Translations under genes and position numbers: made by a program
Notes under the pieces: model-generated
What the model was told of the DNA's origin: nothing
Databases searched by the model: none
The model's input: only the letters and a program-made list of their open reading frames with translations
Assembly: GCF_003149515.1 (NCBI RefSeq)
Contig: NZ_CP029145.1
Location: forward strand, 4,154,001 to 4,218,000
From: Hymenobacter nivis
GTDB lineage: Bacteria; Bacteroidota; Bacteroidia; Cytophagales; Hymenobacteraceae
Reading direction: 5' to 3'
Length of the DNA stretch: 64,000 bases
Shown: in pieces, positions 25,443 to 33,394 of the stretch
Position numbering within the stretch: position 1 is the stretch's first letter
Layout: every line of letters starts with the position of its first letter

Positions 25443-26816
25443 ATGGCCGTTTCTTATCTTGCCGATAACCAGCAGCGCTTCCTCGACGAGCTGCTTGACT
25501 GGCTGCGCATCCCCAGCGTATCGGCCGACCCCAAGTTCCACGGCGATGTGCTGCGGGCCGCCGATTTTCTCAAGGCCCGCCTCGAAGAAGCCGGCGTGCA
25601 AAACGTGGCCCTGTACGAAACCGCCGGCAACCCCATCGTGTACGGCGACTACCTCACCGACCCTGCCCTGCCCACGGTGCTCGTGTACGGCCACTACGAT
25701 GTGCAGCCCGCCGACCCCTACGAGCTGTGGCAATCGCCGCCGTTTGAGCCGGTTATCAAGGACGGCAAGATTTACGCCCGGGGGGCCTGTGACGACAAGG
25801 GCCAGGCCTACATGCACGTCAAGGCCTTCGAAATGATGATGCGCGACGGCCAGGGCGGCGTGCCGTGCAACATCAAGTTCATGATCGAGGGCGAGGAGGA
25901 AATTGGGTCCAACAACCTGGCCCTCTTCGTGCAAGCCAACAAGGAAAAGCTGCAAGCCGACGTCATTTTGCTGTCCGACACCGGCATGCTGGCCAACGAC
26001 GTGCCCAGCATCGAGGTGGGCCTGCGGGGCCTCAGCTACCACGAGGTGGAGGTGACGGGCCCCAACCGCGACCTGCACTCGGGCCTCTACGGCGGGGCCG
26101 TGCAAAACCCCATCAACGCGCTGTGCGCCATGATTGCCAGCCTGCACGACGAAAACGGCCACATCAATATCCCCGGCTTCTACGCCAACGTGGAGGAGCT
26201 GACGCCCGCGGCCCGCGCTGAGTTGGCTAAGGCGCCCTTCAACGAAGCTGATTTTGAGGCCAGCATCGGCCTGCCCGCAGCCTATGGCGAGGCCGGCTAC
26301 AGCACGCCCGAGCGCACCAGCATCCGGCCCACACTCGACGTGAACGGCATTTGGGGCGGCTACACTGGCGAGGGTGCCAAAACGGTCATCGCCTCGAAAG
26401 CCTTCGCCAAAATCTCGATGCGCCTCGTACCAAACCAAACTAGCGACGAGATTACGGCCCTGTTTCAGCAGCACTTTGCCAGCATTGCCCCGGCCGGCGT
26501 TACGGTGCAGGTGCGGCCCCACCACGGCGGCGAGCCCGTCGTAACGCCCACCGATTCGGCCGCTTACCGCGCCGCCGCCGCCGCCATGGAAACTACCTTC
26601 GGCAAGGCCCCGGTGCCCACGCGCGGGGGCGGCTCCATCCCCATCGTGGCCATGTTCAAGTCCGAGCTAGGCATCGATTCGGTGCTGCTCGGCTTCGGCC
26701 TCGATTCCGACGCCATCCACTCGCCCAACGAGCACTTCGGCGTCTTCAACTTCCTGAAAGGCATCGAAACCATCCCGCACTTCTACCGCAACTACGCCGC
26801 CGCGGAAACGCGGTAG
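25443..26816 (+). CDS. M20-family dipeptidase
   Basis: 457 residues, a dinuclear zinc peptidase of the M20 family (dipeptidase / carnosinase-like). Zinc ligands are visible: His in YGHYDVQPADP, bridging Asp in GACDDKGQAYMH, the catalytic Glu pair in MIEGEEEIGS, Asp in LLSDTGML and the C-terminal His in DAIHSPNEHFG. The lid dimerisation domain contains SYHEVEVTGPNRDLHSGLYG. No signal peptide, so cytoplasmic and probably hydrolysing dipeptides. A strong terminator follows. Confidence 0.93.
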   Translation: MAVSYLADNQQRFLDELLDWLRIPSVSADPKFHGDVLRAADFLKARLEEAGVQNVALYETAGNPIVYGDYLTDPALPTVLVYGHYDVQPADPYELWQSPPFEPVIKDGKIYARGACDDKGQAYMHVKAFEMMMRDGQGGVPCNIKFMIEGEEEIGSNNLALFVQANKEKLQADVILLSDTGMLANDVPSIEVGLRGLSYHEVEVTGPNRDLHSGLYGGAVQNPINALCAMIASLHDENGHINIPGFYANVEELTPAARAELAKAPFNEADFEASIGLPAAYGEAGYSTPERTSIRPTLDVNGIWGGYTGEGAKTVIASKAFAKISMRLVPNQTSDEITALFQQHFASIAPAGVTVQVRPHHGGEPVVTPTDSAAYRAAAAAMETTFGKAPVPTRGGGSIPIVAMFKSELGIDSVLLGFGLDSDAIHSPNEHFGVFNFLKGIETIPHFYRNYAAAETR

Positions 26817-26857
26817 GGCCCCGGGCAAGCGCCAGCAGGGCCCTCGTTTAAGGCCCT

Positions 26858-26895
26858 AAAAAGGCCCGGCCTCCGTCAGGAAGCCGGGCCTTTTT
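26858..26895. terminator. Bidirectional terminator between convergent genes
   Basis: AAAAGGCCCGGC and GCCGGGCCTTTTT pair around CTCCGTCAGGAA, between the M20 gene (plus) and the barrel gene (minus). Confidence 0.88.
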
Positions 26896-26917
26896 GGGGC
26901 CCTAAACAGCCTGGCGG

Positions 26918-27523
26918 CTAGTTAAACGAGTACGTTGCGTAGAGCTGGAATGCGCTGTTGCGCGCCCGGGACTGCACCGTCGTATTGCCCATCGGATAGG
27001 AAGTGGGGAAATTGGTGAATTCGCCGTTGTAGCGCAGGCCCAGGCCTAGGCCGTGCTTGAGCTGGTAGCCCAGGCCTGCCAAATAGCCAAAATCAACGCT
27101 CTTGTAACTAGGTGTAACGTCGGTTGACGCGCTGCCGGACTGGTACTTCGCGGCCACTAGGAAACCAACTTGGGGCCCTGCTTCGAAAAAGAACCCGTCG
27201 GTGTTGATGTGGAAGGCCAGCGGCACATCAATGTAGTGCAGGCGGTAGTTGACGTCCACCGCGTTGGTCTTGGCACCCTTCTGCGAGTACAGCACTTCGG
27301 GTTGAAAGGCAACTAGCCGCGTGAGGCCAATATTAGCGAAGATGCCGGCGTGGAAGCCAAAGCGATTATTGAAGATATTCTTGGCGTCGGCTCCCACAAA
27401 ATCGGTAAGCGACGCACCAGCCTTAAGGCCCAGCGATACGTTGCCGCCGCGGCCACGGTACTGCGCTTGGGCCGCGCTGCCCATGCTCATTAGCAACGCA
27501 ATAGTAATAATTGATTTTCTCAT
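26918..27523 (-). CDS. Porin-like outer-membrane beta-barrel protein
   Basis: 201 residues with a signal peptide (MRKSIITIALLMSMGSAAQAQ). The mature part alternates amphipathic strands: SLGLKAGASLTDF, FGFHAGIFANIGLTRLVAFQPEVLYSQKGA, YIDVPLAFHI, LGLGLRYNGEF, and ends with an aromatic strand (FQLYATYSFN). This is the PorT / OMP_b-brl_2 style small barrel common in Bacteroidota. No specific substrate is implied. A paralogue lies next door in the same orientation with its own terminator between. Confidence 0.85.
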   Translation of the reverse strand: MRKSIITIALLMSMGSAAQAQYRGRGGNVSLGLKAGASLTDFVGADAKNIFNNRFGFHAGIFANIGLTRLVAFQPEVLYSQKGAKTNAVDVNYRLHYIDVPLAFHINTDGFFFEAGPQVGFLVAAKYQSGSASTDVTPSYKSVDFGYLAGLGYQLKHGLGLGLRYNGEFTNFPTSYPMGNTTVQSRARNSAFQLYATYSFN

Positions 27524-27551
27524 GAAATTAATTTGGTGGAAATAGCAAGCC

Positions 27552-27560
27552 GCAAAAATA
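27552..27560 (-). promoter_or_regulatory. -7 element (TATTTTTGC) of the 26918-27523 barrel gene
   Basis: On the minus strand TATTTTTG fits TAnnTTTG and lies about 30 nt upstream of the ATG. No good TTG element was found upstream. Confidence 0.45.
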
Positions 27561-27712
27561 CGGTGTTATCTCTTTGATCAGTAACGCGGAGCTTATTTTT
27601 TTATAGAACAAGATGTTTTGTAACGTATAGAATGGATCAATATTTTATTATTCAATAAAATATTTTTATATTTTCTGGATAATAAATAATTAGGTCTACT
27701 ATTGTATGCAAA

Positions 27713-27755
27713 ATAAAAACCCGGCCTTTACAAAAGGCCGGGTTTTTATTTTGTC
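27713..27755. terminator. Terminator after the second barrel gene
   Basis: AAATAAAAACCCGGCCTTT and AAAGGCCGGGTTTTTATTT form a long perfect stem around a short loop. It ends the minus-strand barrel gene 27767-28438. Confidence 0.9.
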
Positions 27756-27766
27756 TTATCGAATAC

Positions 27767-28438
27767 TTATTTTCCGCCGAAGGCGTAGCCTACTTGGAAT
27801 TGGAATACCGAGTTGTGCACGCTAGGGTTGTTGCCGTTGCCACCGGCGTAAGCTTGGCCAGCGTAGTTAGCTGAAATACCTTGCTTGTACACTTGCGTAA
27901 AGTCGCCGGTGTAGCGCAGGCCAAGGCTCAGGCCGCTGGTGATCTGGTAGCCGATGCCGCCTACATAGGCAAGCACCGTCTTGTTCATGTCGGCGCTGTT
28001 GGTGTTGTCCGTGCTCTGGGTGCTGGCGTTGCCGGTCTGCGTGAAGTCGCGGTTGCGCACCAAAAAGCTAGCCTGGGGGCCCAGTTCAAAGAAAAGCCCT
28101 TTGCCATCCTGGCCGGCGTTCACGCGCAGCAGCACGGGCACGTCGATGTAGCTCAGCGTGGTTTTAAAGCGGGTAGTAGGCAGGTTCTGGAAGTTGTCAA
28201 TCGAGGCACCCTTCTGCGAGAACAGCACTTCTGGCTGCACCGAAAAGTTGTCGGCAATGCCAAAGTTGGCGTAAAGACCGGCCGTAAAGCCCGACTTGTA
28301 CTGGCTGCCCTGCGAATCGGAACCGGAGAAAGTAGCCAGGTTATAGCCGCCTTTCACACCGTATTTAATGCCGGTCTGGGCGTTTGCGGTGCCAACGATG
28401 CCGGCAAGGAGGGCGAGGGGAAGGATTACTTTCTTCAT
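27767..28438 (-). CDS. Porin-like outer-membrane beta-barrel protein (paralogue)
   Basis: 223 residues with a signal peptide (MKKVILPLALLAGIVGTANAQ). Strand pattern and key segments parallel the neighbouring barrel: KYGVKGGYNLATFSG, FTAGLYANFGIADNFSVQPEVLFSQKGA, SYIDVPVLLRVN, LSLGLRYTGDF and a final FQFQVGYAFGGK. An asparagine/serine/threonine-rich loop (NASTQSTDNTNSAD) is probably surface-exposed. Function unknown beyond a structural or porin-like role. Confidence 0.86.
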   Translation of the reverse strand: MKKVILPLALLAGIVGTANAQTGIKYGVKGGYNLATFSGSDSQGSQYKSGFTAGLYANFGIADNFSVQPEVLFSQKGASIDNFQNLPTTRFKTTLSYIDVPVLLRVNAGQDGKGLFFELGPQASFLVRNRDFTQTGNASTQSTDNTNSADMNKTVLAYVGGIGYQITSGLSLGLRYTGDFTQVYKQGISANYAGQAYAGGNGNNPSVHNSVFQFQVGYAFGGK

Positions 28439-28454
28439 AATTGAAAGAATGTAA

Positions 28455-28482
28455 AAAAGGTATAATTAACAATTACTCACAA
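28455..28482 (-). promoter_or_regulatory. Promoter of the 27767-28438 barrel gene
   Basis: On the minus strand: TTG (28482-28480), a 17-nt spacer, then TACCTTTT (28462-28455). The last base departs from TAnnTTTG. The start codon follows 16 nt downstream. Confidence 0.45.
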
Positions 28483-28884
28483 CGGCAAATTGCCAATCTG
28501 AACGTGCCTTATATCGGGCCTGGGATTAGCAGGGTTGCGGTTTTTTTGTAAAAAACTTCCTCTTTTAATAATTCAGAATTAATTCACGCAATTTATTTCC
28601 GTGCTTATTCCTCCTGATGGCGTGGTGCTGAAAGCATTAGGGCTGCACGGCACTTAGCCAGTGGTTCAATTCAAACTGTGGTGATTTATTAGTTTGGAAC
28701 TGTACGCCCTAGCCCGGCGCGTGCCGGGGCCCCGGGCTCTGACCGTACGCCGGGGCCCAAACGCTTCAGGGCCCCACCGCTGGGGTTGGGGCTGGTTTTG
28801 AAACGGTTCGGTAAAAAAAGCTGGTCCAGTGGCGAAGTCTTTTCCATCTTTCGGCCGTGGCTGCACTACTGGCCGCGCCCAACC
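28483..28884. other. Intergenic region between divergent genes
   Basis: About 400 bases, AT-rich on the left and GC-rich on the right. CCGGGGCCCCGGGC and GCCGGGGCCC around 28723-28759 could form a hairpin. No credible ORF or RNA gene. Confidence 0.4.
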
Positions 28885-29571
28885 ATGGAAACCTTCTTTC
28901 AATATAACCGCTACCTGCACATTACGGCCGGCGTCATCGGGTTTTTTGTGGCTCCGGTGGCCCTGGCAGTCCGCAAGGGCGGAGCGGCCCACCGGCTCTG
29001 GGGCCGCGTATTTTTTTGGGCAATGGCGGTGGCCGGCACCACGGCCATTGCCGGGGCACAGCACATCCACAGCTTATTTTTGCTGCTCACGGCGGTGTTC
29101 AGCCTGTACATGGCCGGGTTTGGCTACCGTTCCATTTTTCTGAAGCCGCTGGCCTGGAATGCCCGCGTGGCGGCCTTCGATTGGGCCGTGGCGGGCACTG
29201 GCCTGGTGGTGTTCGCGGGCACGGTAGCCTACGCCTTCGCGGCGGGCAATGTGCCCGTGGGCGTGTTTGGGGCCCTGGGGGCCCTAACGGCGGGGCGGCA
29301 GCTGCGCGGCTATGCCAACGCCGGCCACTGGGCCAAAACCCAGTGGCTGCTGAACCACATTTCGGGCTTTATGGCGGCGTACATCGCGGCGGTGTCGGCG
29401 TTTTCGGTTACTAGCCTGCGCTTTATCCCGTTCCCGTACAATTTTTTGTGGCCCACGGTGCTGGGGGTGTCCGTCATTTGGTGGTGGCAGCGCCGGGTGC
29501 GGGCCGGGCGGGCGGCTACCGCACCAGGCTTCGGTTTATCTGCTTCACCAGCCCCGGCCCTTCATAAATAA
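28885..29571 (+). CDS. Membrane protein of the DUF2306 type (tentative)
   Basis: 228 residues from ATG 28885 (METFFQYNRYLHITAG); an open frame reaches 28786 but has no membrane or family character. Six to seven helices are visible, with conserved-looking features: LHITAGVIGFFVAPVALAVRKGG followed by AHRLWGRVFFWAM, and histidines AQHIHSLF and WLLNHISGFMAAYIAA. Early helix histidines and the HR-x-x-GR motif resemble DUF2306 membrane proteins. The last 56 bases overlap the end of pyrD on the opposite strand. Confidence 0.65.
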   Translation: METFFQYNRYLHITAGVIGFFVAPVALAVRKGGAAHRLWGRVFFWAMAVAGTTAIAGAQHIHSLFLLLTAVFSLYMAGFGYRSIFLKPLAWNARVAAFDWAVAGTGLVVFAGTVAYAFAAGNVPVGVFGALGALTAGRQLRGYANAGHWAKTQWLLNHISGFMAAYIAAVSAFSVTSLRFIPFPYNFLWPTVLGVSVIWWWQRRVRAGRAATAPGFGLSASPAPALHK

Positions 29572-30547
29572 AGCCAGTATAGAGCTGCACCAGCGAGGCG
29601 CCGGCCGCCAGCTTTTCCTGCGCGTCGGCTGCCGAATGGATGCCGCCCGCTCCGATGATGGGCAAGCCGCCCGCGCTACGCCGGTGCAGGTAGCGAATCA
29701 CTTCCGTGGCCCGCTCGCGCAGTGGCCTGCCGCTGAGGCCCCCCGCACCCAGGCCCGCCACGTGGCCGGCGTCGGTGCGCAGGCCGCCGCGGCCGATGGT
29801 GGTGTTGGTGGCCACGAGGCCACTCAGGTGGGTTTCCTCGGCGATTTCGATGATGTCGTCGAGCTGGGCGTCGGTGAGGTCGGGGGCTATTTTGAGAAGC
29901 AGCGGGCGCGGTACGGGGCGGGCCAGGTTGCGGGCCTGCACCTGCTGGAGCAGGTCAATCAGCGGCTTCTTTTCCTGCAACTCGCGCAGGCCCGGCGTGT
30001 TGGGCGAGCTCACGTTCACCACGAAGTAATCCACCACTTCGGCTAGGGCGTCGTAAGCGGCCAAGTAATCGGCCGCCGCTTCGGCGTTGGGCGTGTCCTT
30101 GTTCTTGCCAATGTTGCCGCCGATGATGAGCTGGTGGTTGCGCCGCCGCGCCAGCTGCGCCGCCACGGCTGGGGCCCCGTCGTTGTTGAAGCCCATGCGG
30201 TTGATCAGGGCCTCGTCCTGCGGCAGCCGGAATAGGCGCGGCTGCGGGTTGCCGGACTGCGGCCGGGGCGTTACCGTCCCAATTTCCACGAAGCTGAAGC
30301 CCAAAGTGGCTAGCTCGTCGGTAAGGGCCGCGTTCTTGTCGAATCCCGCCGCCAGGCCTACGGGGTTCGCGAATTTCAGGCCGAATACCGTGCGTTCCAG
30401 GCTCGGATGCTGGTAGTCGTACAGTCCGCGCAACAGGGCCCTGACGCCCGGCACATGGGCAGCCCGGCGCAAATTATCGAACACGAAGTGGTGGGCGCGC
30501 TCGGCGTCGAGTTTGAAAAGCAGGGGCTTAACGACGGATTTATACAT
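29516..30547 (-). CDS. pyrD: Dihydroorotate dehydrogenase (quinone), class 2
   Basis: 343 residues. PyrD oxidises dihydroorotate to orotate in pyrimidine synthesis and passes electrons to quinone at the membrane. Class 2 traits: the N-terminal helical extension (KPLLFKLDAERAHHFVFDNL), FMN-binding GLAAGFDKNA, the catalytic-serine loop VNVSSPNTPGLR, KIAPDLTDAQLDDI and GAGGIHSAADAQEKLAAGA. The length fits the class. It follows the YifB-type gene after 10 bases, probably as one operon, and its 3' end overlaps the convergent membrane-protein gene. Confidence 0.96.
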   Translation of the reverse strand: MYKSVVKPLLFKLDAERAHHFVFDNLRRAAHVPGVRALLRGLYDYQHPSLERTVFGLKFANPVGLAAGFDKNAALTDELATLGFSFVEIGTVTPRPQSGNPQPRLFRLPQDEALINRMGFNNDGAPAVAAQLARRRNHQLIIGGNIGKNKDTPNAEAAADYLAAYDALAEVVDYFVVNVSSPNTPGLRELQEKKPLIDLLQQVQARNLARPVPRPLLLKIAPDLTDAQLDDIIEIAEETHLSGLVATNTTIGRGGLRTDAGHVAGLGAGGLSGRPLRERATEVIRYLHRRSAGGLPIIGAGGIHSAADAQEKLAAGASLVQLYTGFIYEGPGLVKQINRSLVR

Positions 30548-30557
30548 ATATAGGGTC

Positions 30558-32093
30558 TTATCCGGCCCAACCTTCGCGGTCGAGGCTGCGGTACTGGATG
30601 GCTTCGGCTAAGTGCTGGATCTGGATTTCTTCGGTGCCGGCAAGGTCGGCAATGGTGCGTGCTACCTTCAGGATGCGGTCGTAGGCGCGGGCGCTCAGGC
30701 CGAGGCGCTCCATGGCCGTTTTCAGCAGCATGCGGCCGGCGGGGCTGATTTCGCAGATGTCCTTCACCATCTGGGGCGGCATCATGGCGTTGGAGTGCAC
30801 GTCGGGAAACTCTTTAAAGCGGGCTTCCTGCACCTGCCGGGCCCTGTCCACGCGGGGCTGAATTTCGGCGCTGGTTTCGGCCTTGCGGGTTTCCGTCATC
30901 TGGTCGAAGGTCACGGGCGTCACTTCCACGTGCAGGTCGATGCGGTCGAGCAGGGGCCCCGAGACTTTGTTGAGGTACTTCTGCACCACGCCGGGGCCGC
31001 ATACGCACTCCTTTTCGGGGTGGTTGTAGTAGCCGCACGGGCACGGGTTCATGCTGGCGATGAGCATGAAGTTGGCCGGAAACTCGATGCTGATTTTAGC
31101 GCGGGCGATGGTCACGCGGCGCTCTTCCAGCGGCTGGCGCATCACCTCCAGCACTGAGCGCTTAAACTCGGGCAGCTCGTCGAGGAACAGCACGCCGTTG
31201 TGGGCTAGCGAGATTTCGCCCGGCTGCGGGTTGCTGCCGCCGCCTACCAATGCCACGTCCGAAATTGTGTGGTGTGGGGCCCTGAACGGCCGCGTGCTCA
31301 GTAGTCCGCCGCCGGCCAGCTTGCCGGCCACCGAGTGGATTTTAGTGGTTTCCAGGGCCTCCTGCATGCTTAGCGGGGGTAAAATGCTGGGCAGGCGCTT
31401 GGCCAACATGGTTTTGCCCGCGCCTGGGGGCCCGATCATAATCACGTTGTGGCCCCCGGCGGCGGCAATTTCCAGGGCCCGCTTGATGTTTTCCTGGCCC
31501 TGTACGTCGGCAAAATCGGCCGTGTACTTGTTCACCGCGTGCTGAAACAGGTCGCGCGTGTCCACCACCGTGGGCTTGACATCGGCGCGGCCCTCCAAAA
31601 AGTCGATGGCCTCCTGCATACTGCCCACCGCCAGCACATCAAGGTTGTTGACGATGGCCGCTTCTTCGGCGTTTTCCTTGGGCAGGATGATGCCCTTAAA
31701 GCCTTCCTTGCGGGCCTGAATGGCAATCGGCAGCACGCCCTTGATGGGCCGTAGCTCGCCATCGAGCGACATCTCGCCCATAATCACATACTCGTGCAGC
31801 CGTTCGGTGTTCAGCTGCTGCGAGGCGTGCAAAATGCCCAGCGCAATGGGCAAGTCGTAGGCTGCGCCCTCCTTGCGTATGTCGGCCGGGGCCATGTTCA
31901 CCACCGTTTTGGTGCGCGGCATCCGGTAGCCGCGGAATTTTAGCGCCGCCTCAATCCGCTGCTGACTCTCCTTGATTGCGTTGTCGGGCAAGCCCACCAC
32001 GTTGAATCCCGTTCCGGCCGATACTACTACTTCAATAATAATGGTGTAGGCATTGACTCCCTGCACGGCCGAGCCGAAGGTTTTGGTTAGCAT
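30558..32093 (-). CDS. YifB/ComM-type Mg-chelatase-like AAA+ ATPase
   Basis: 511 residues. Three parts: an N-terminal Lon-like (ChlI) domain (GVNAYTIIIEVVVSAGTGFNVVGLPDNAIKES is split here by residues typical of the family), the AAA+ module with Walker A GPPGAGKTMLAKRLPS, Walker B region LFLDELPEF and the zinc-like cluster NPCPCGYYNHPEKEC, and a C-terminal helical domain (LSARAYDRILKVARTIADLAG). In other bacteria ComM promotes branch migration during natural transformation; the role here is inferred by family only. First gene of a pair with pyrD. Confidence 0.9.
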   Translation of the reverse strand: MLTKTFGSAVQGVNAYTIIIEVVVSAGTGFNVVGLPDNAIKESQQRIEAALKFRGYRMPRTKTVVNMAPADIRKEGAAYDLPIALGILHASQQLNTERLHEYVIMGEMSLDGELRPIKGVLPIAIQARKEGFKGIILPKENAEEAAIVNNLDVLAVGSMQEAIDFLEGRADVKPTVVDTRDLFQHAVNKYTADFADVQGQENIKRALEIAAAGGHNVIMIGPPGAGKTMLAKRLPSILPPLSMQEALETTKIHSVAGKLAGGGLLSTRPFRAPHHTISDVALVGGGSNPQPGEISLAHNGVLFLDELPEFKRSVLEVMRQPLEERRVTIARAKISIEFPANFMLIASMNPCPCGYYNHPEKECVCGPGVVQKYLNKVSGPLLDRIDLHVEVTPVTFDQMTETRKAETSAEIQPRVDRARQVQEARFKEFPDVHSNAMMPPQMVKDICEISPAGRMLLKTAMERLGLSARAYDRILKVARTIADLAGTEEIQIQHLAEAIQYRSLDREGWAG

Positions 32094-32139
32094 AAAATAA
32101 TTAGTAACAGAAGATATTTGATTGATTAATTGATAATTA

Positions 32140-32235
32140 GGCCGTCATGCAGAGCGTAGCGAAGCATCTTTCCCGCGTAACTAATCATGATTACTAGCGC
32201 AGTAAAGATGCTTCGCTGCGCTCTGCACGACGGCC
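32140..32235. repeat. Dispersed palindromic repeat, about 96 bp
   Basis: The outer arms GGCCGTCATGCAGAGCG and CGCTCTGCACGACGGCC, with inner GAAGCATCTTT / AAAGATGCTTC, nearly match. The centre reads CCCGCGTAACTAATCATG. It is one of the best-preserved copies, between YifB and gmhA. Confidence 0.8.
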
Positions 32236-32268
32236 TTTTCTAAATATGATAACCTGTTTAAGCAGAAA

Positions 32269-32865
32269 TTAGCTAAGCACCAGTTGCTCAATTAGCATAA
32301 TCAAAATGTGAATCACTTTAATATGGATTTCCTGGATGCGGTCGGCGTAGCCGCTGTGCGGGGCCCTGATTTCCACGTCGCAGATGCTAGCTAGCGCGCC
32401 GCCGTCCTTGCCGGTGAGGGCCACTACTTTTATGCCTTGGGCGCGGGCGGCTTCGGCGGCGCGGAGCACATTGGGCGAATTGCCGCTGGTGCTGATGGCC
32501 AGCAGCACGTCGCCCGGCCGGCCCAGGGCTTCCACGAAGCGGCTGAAGACGAACTCAAAGCCATAGTCATTGCCCACGCAGGTCATGTGCGAGGCGTCGG
32601 TGAGGGCGATGGCGGCCAGGGCCCGGCGGTCGGCGCGGTAGCGGCCGCTCAGCTCTTCGGCGAAGTGCTGGGCGTCGCAGAGGCTGCCGCCGTTGCCGCA
32701 GGTGAGGATTTTACCGTCGTTTTTGAGGCTTTTCGCCATCAGCTCGGCCGTATCGGCGATGCGGGCCAGGTTGGTTTCATCGGCCAGGAAGTGGTCGAGC
32801 ACGGCGCGGGCTTCGGTTAGTTCGGCGTGGATGGCCGCGGTGAGGGCAGTGGTGGGATGGGGCAC
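32269..32865 (-). CDS. gmhA: D-sedoheptulose 7-phosphate isomerase
   Basis: 198 residues, a single SIS domain that converts sedoheptulose 7-phosphate to D-glycero-D-manno-heptose 7-phosphate, the entry step of the LPS-core heptose pathway. Strong family motifs: TCGNGGSLCDAQHFAEELSG, SHMTCVGNDYGFE, AISTSGNSPNVLRA, VVALTGKDGG and the C-terminal GYADRIQEIHIKVIHI. The upstream genes in the transcription direction (membrane protein, MsbA-like exporter) make an envelope-polysaccharide unit. Confidence 0.95.
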   Translation of the reverse strand: MPHPTTALTAAIHAELTEARAVLDHFLADETNLARIADTAELMAKSLKNDGKILTCGNGGSLCDAQHFAEELSGRYRADRRALAAIALTDASHMTCVGNDYGFEFVFSRFVEALGRPGDVLLAISTSGNSPNVLRAAEAARAQGIKVVALTGKDGGALASICDVEIRAPHSGYADRIQEIHIKVIHILIMLIEQLVLS

Positions 32866-32895
32866 GCGAAAAGGGTGGGGCGCGGAAAAAAAGAA

Positions 32896-33336
32896 CTACA
32901 GCTGCGGCCGCTCGGCCGAAGGCGTATTGGGCAGGCTGGGATCGTGCTGCGGAAACATTGGGTGCTGCGGTGCGGGCGGCGCGGTGGGGGTTCCGTAGCG
33001 GTTGGCGGGCGCGCCCTGGGGCCCGGTACCCAGCGGCTGGCTCGTCTGCTGGTGGTCGTAGAGCCTGGCTTTTAACTCGTTGATGCGGCTATCTTGCTTG
33101 GCCACGTTGCGGCGCAACAGGCTGCTGTCGAGGTTCTCAACAACTAGGTGTACGGCCAGGATGCTGGCCCCGATGGTGGCCAGCATCTGGAAGAAGTCCC
33201 GCTCTCGCTCCACTTCCGACAGCGCCGTTCCCAGGTCCGCTATTTGATTCCGCACCGCCGGCACCAGCAGGAACAGCAGGGCCAGCAGCAGGTACACCAT
33301 CACCACTACCGAAACGAAACGTTTGAGCGCAATCAT
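32896..33336 (-). CDS. Small membrane protein with coiled coil
   Basis: 146 residues: a first helix (FVSVVVMVYLLLALLFLLVPAV), a short heptad-like stretch (LGTALSEVERERDFFQMLATIG), a second hydrophobic segment (GASILAVHLVVENL), a coiled-coil-like stretch with RINELKARLYDHQQ, and a proline-rich end. It lies between the MsbA-like gene (58 nt) and gmhA (30 nt), all same strand. I do not recognise a family; co-transcription suggests an envelope role. Confidence 0.7.
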   Translation of the reverse strand: MIALKRFVSVVVMVYLLLALLFLLVPAVRNQIADLGTALSEVERERDFFQMLATIGASILAVHLVVENLDSSLLRRNVAKQDSRINELKARLYDHQQTSQPLGTGPQGAPANRYGTPTAPPAPQHPMFPQHDPSLPNTPSAERPQL

Positions 33337-33394
33337 GAGGAGAGAAAGTTTTTAAGTGAAGGGTTCGGCAATAAAGATAAGCCCCGCCGGGGCC

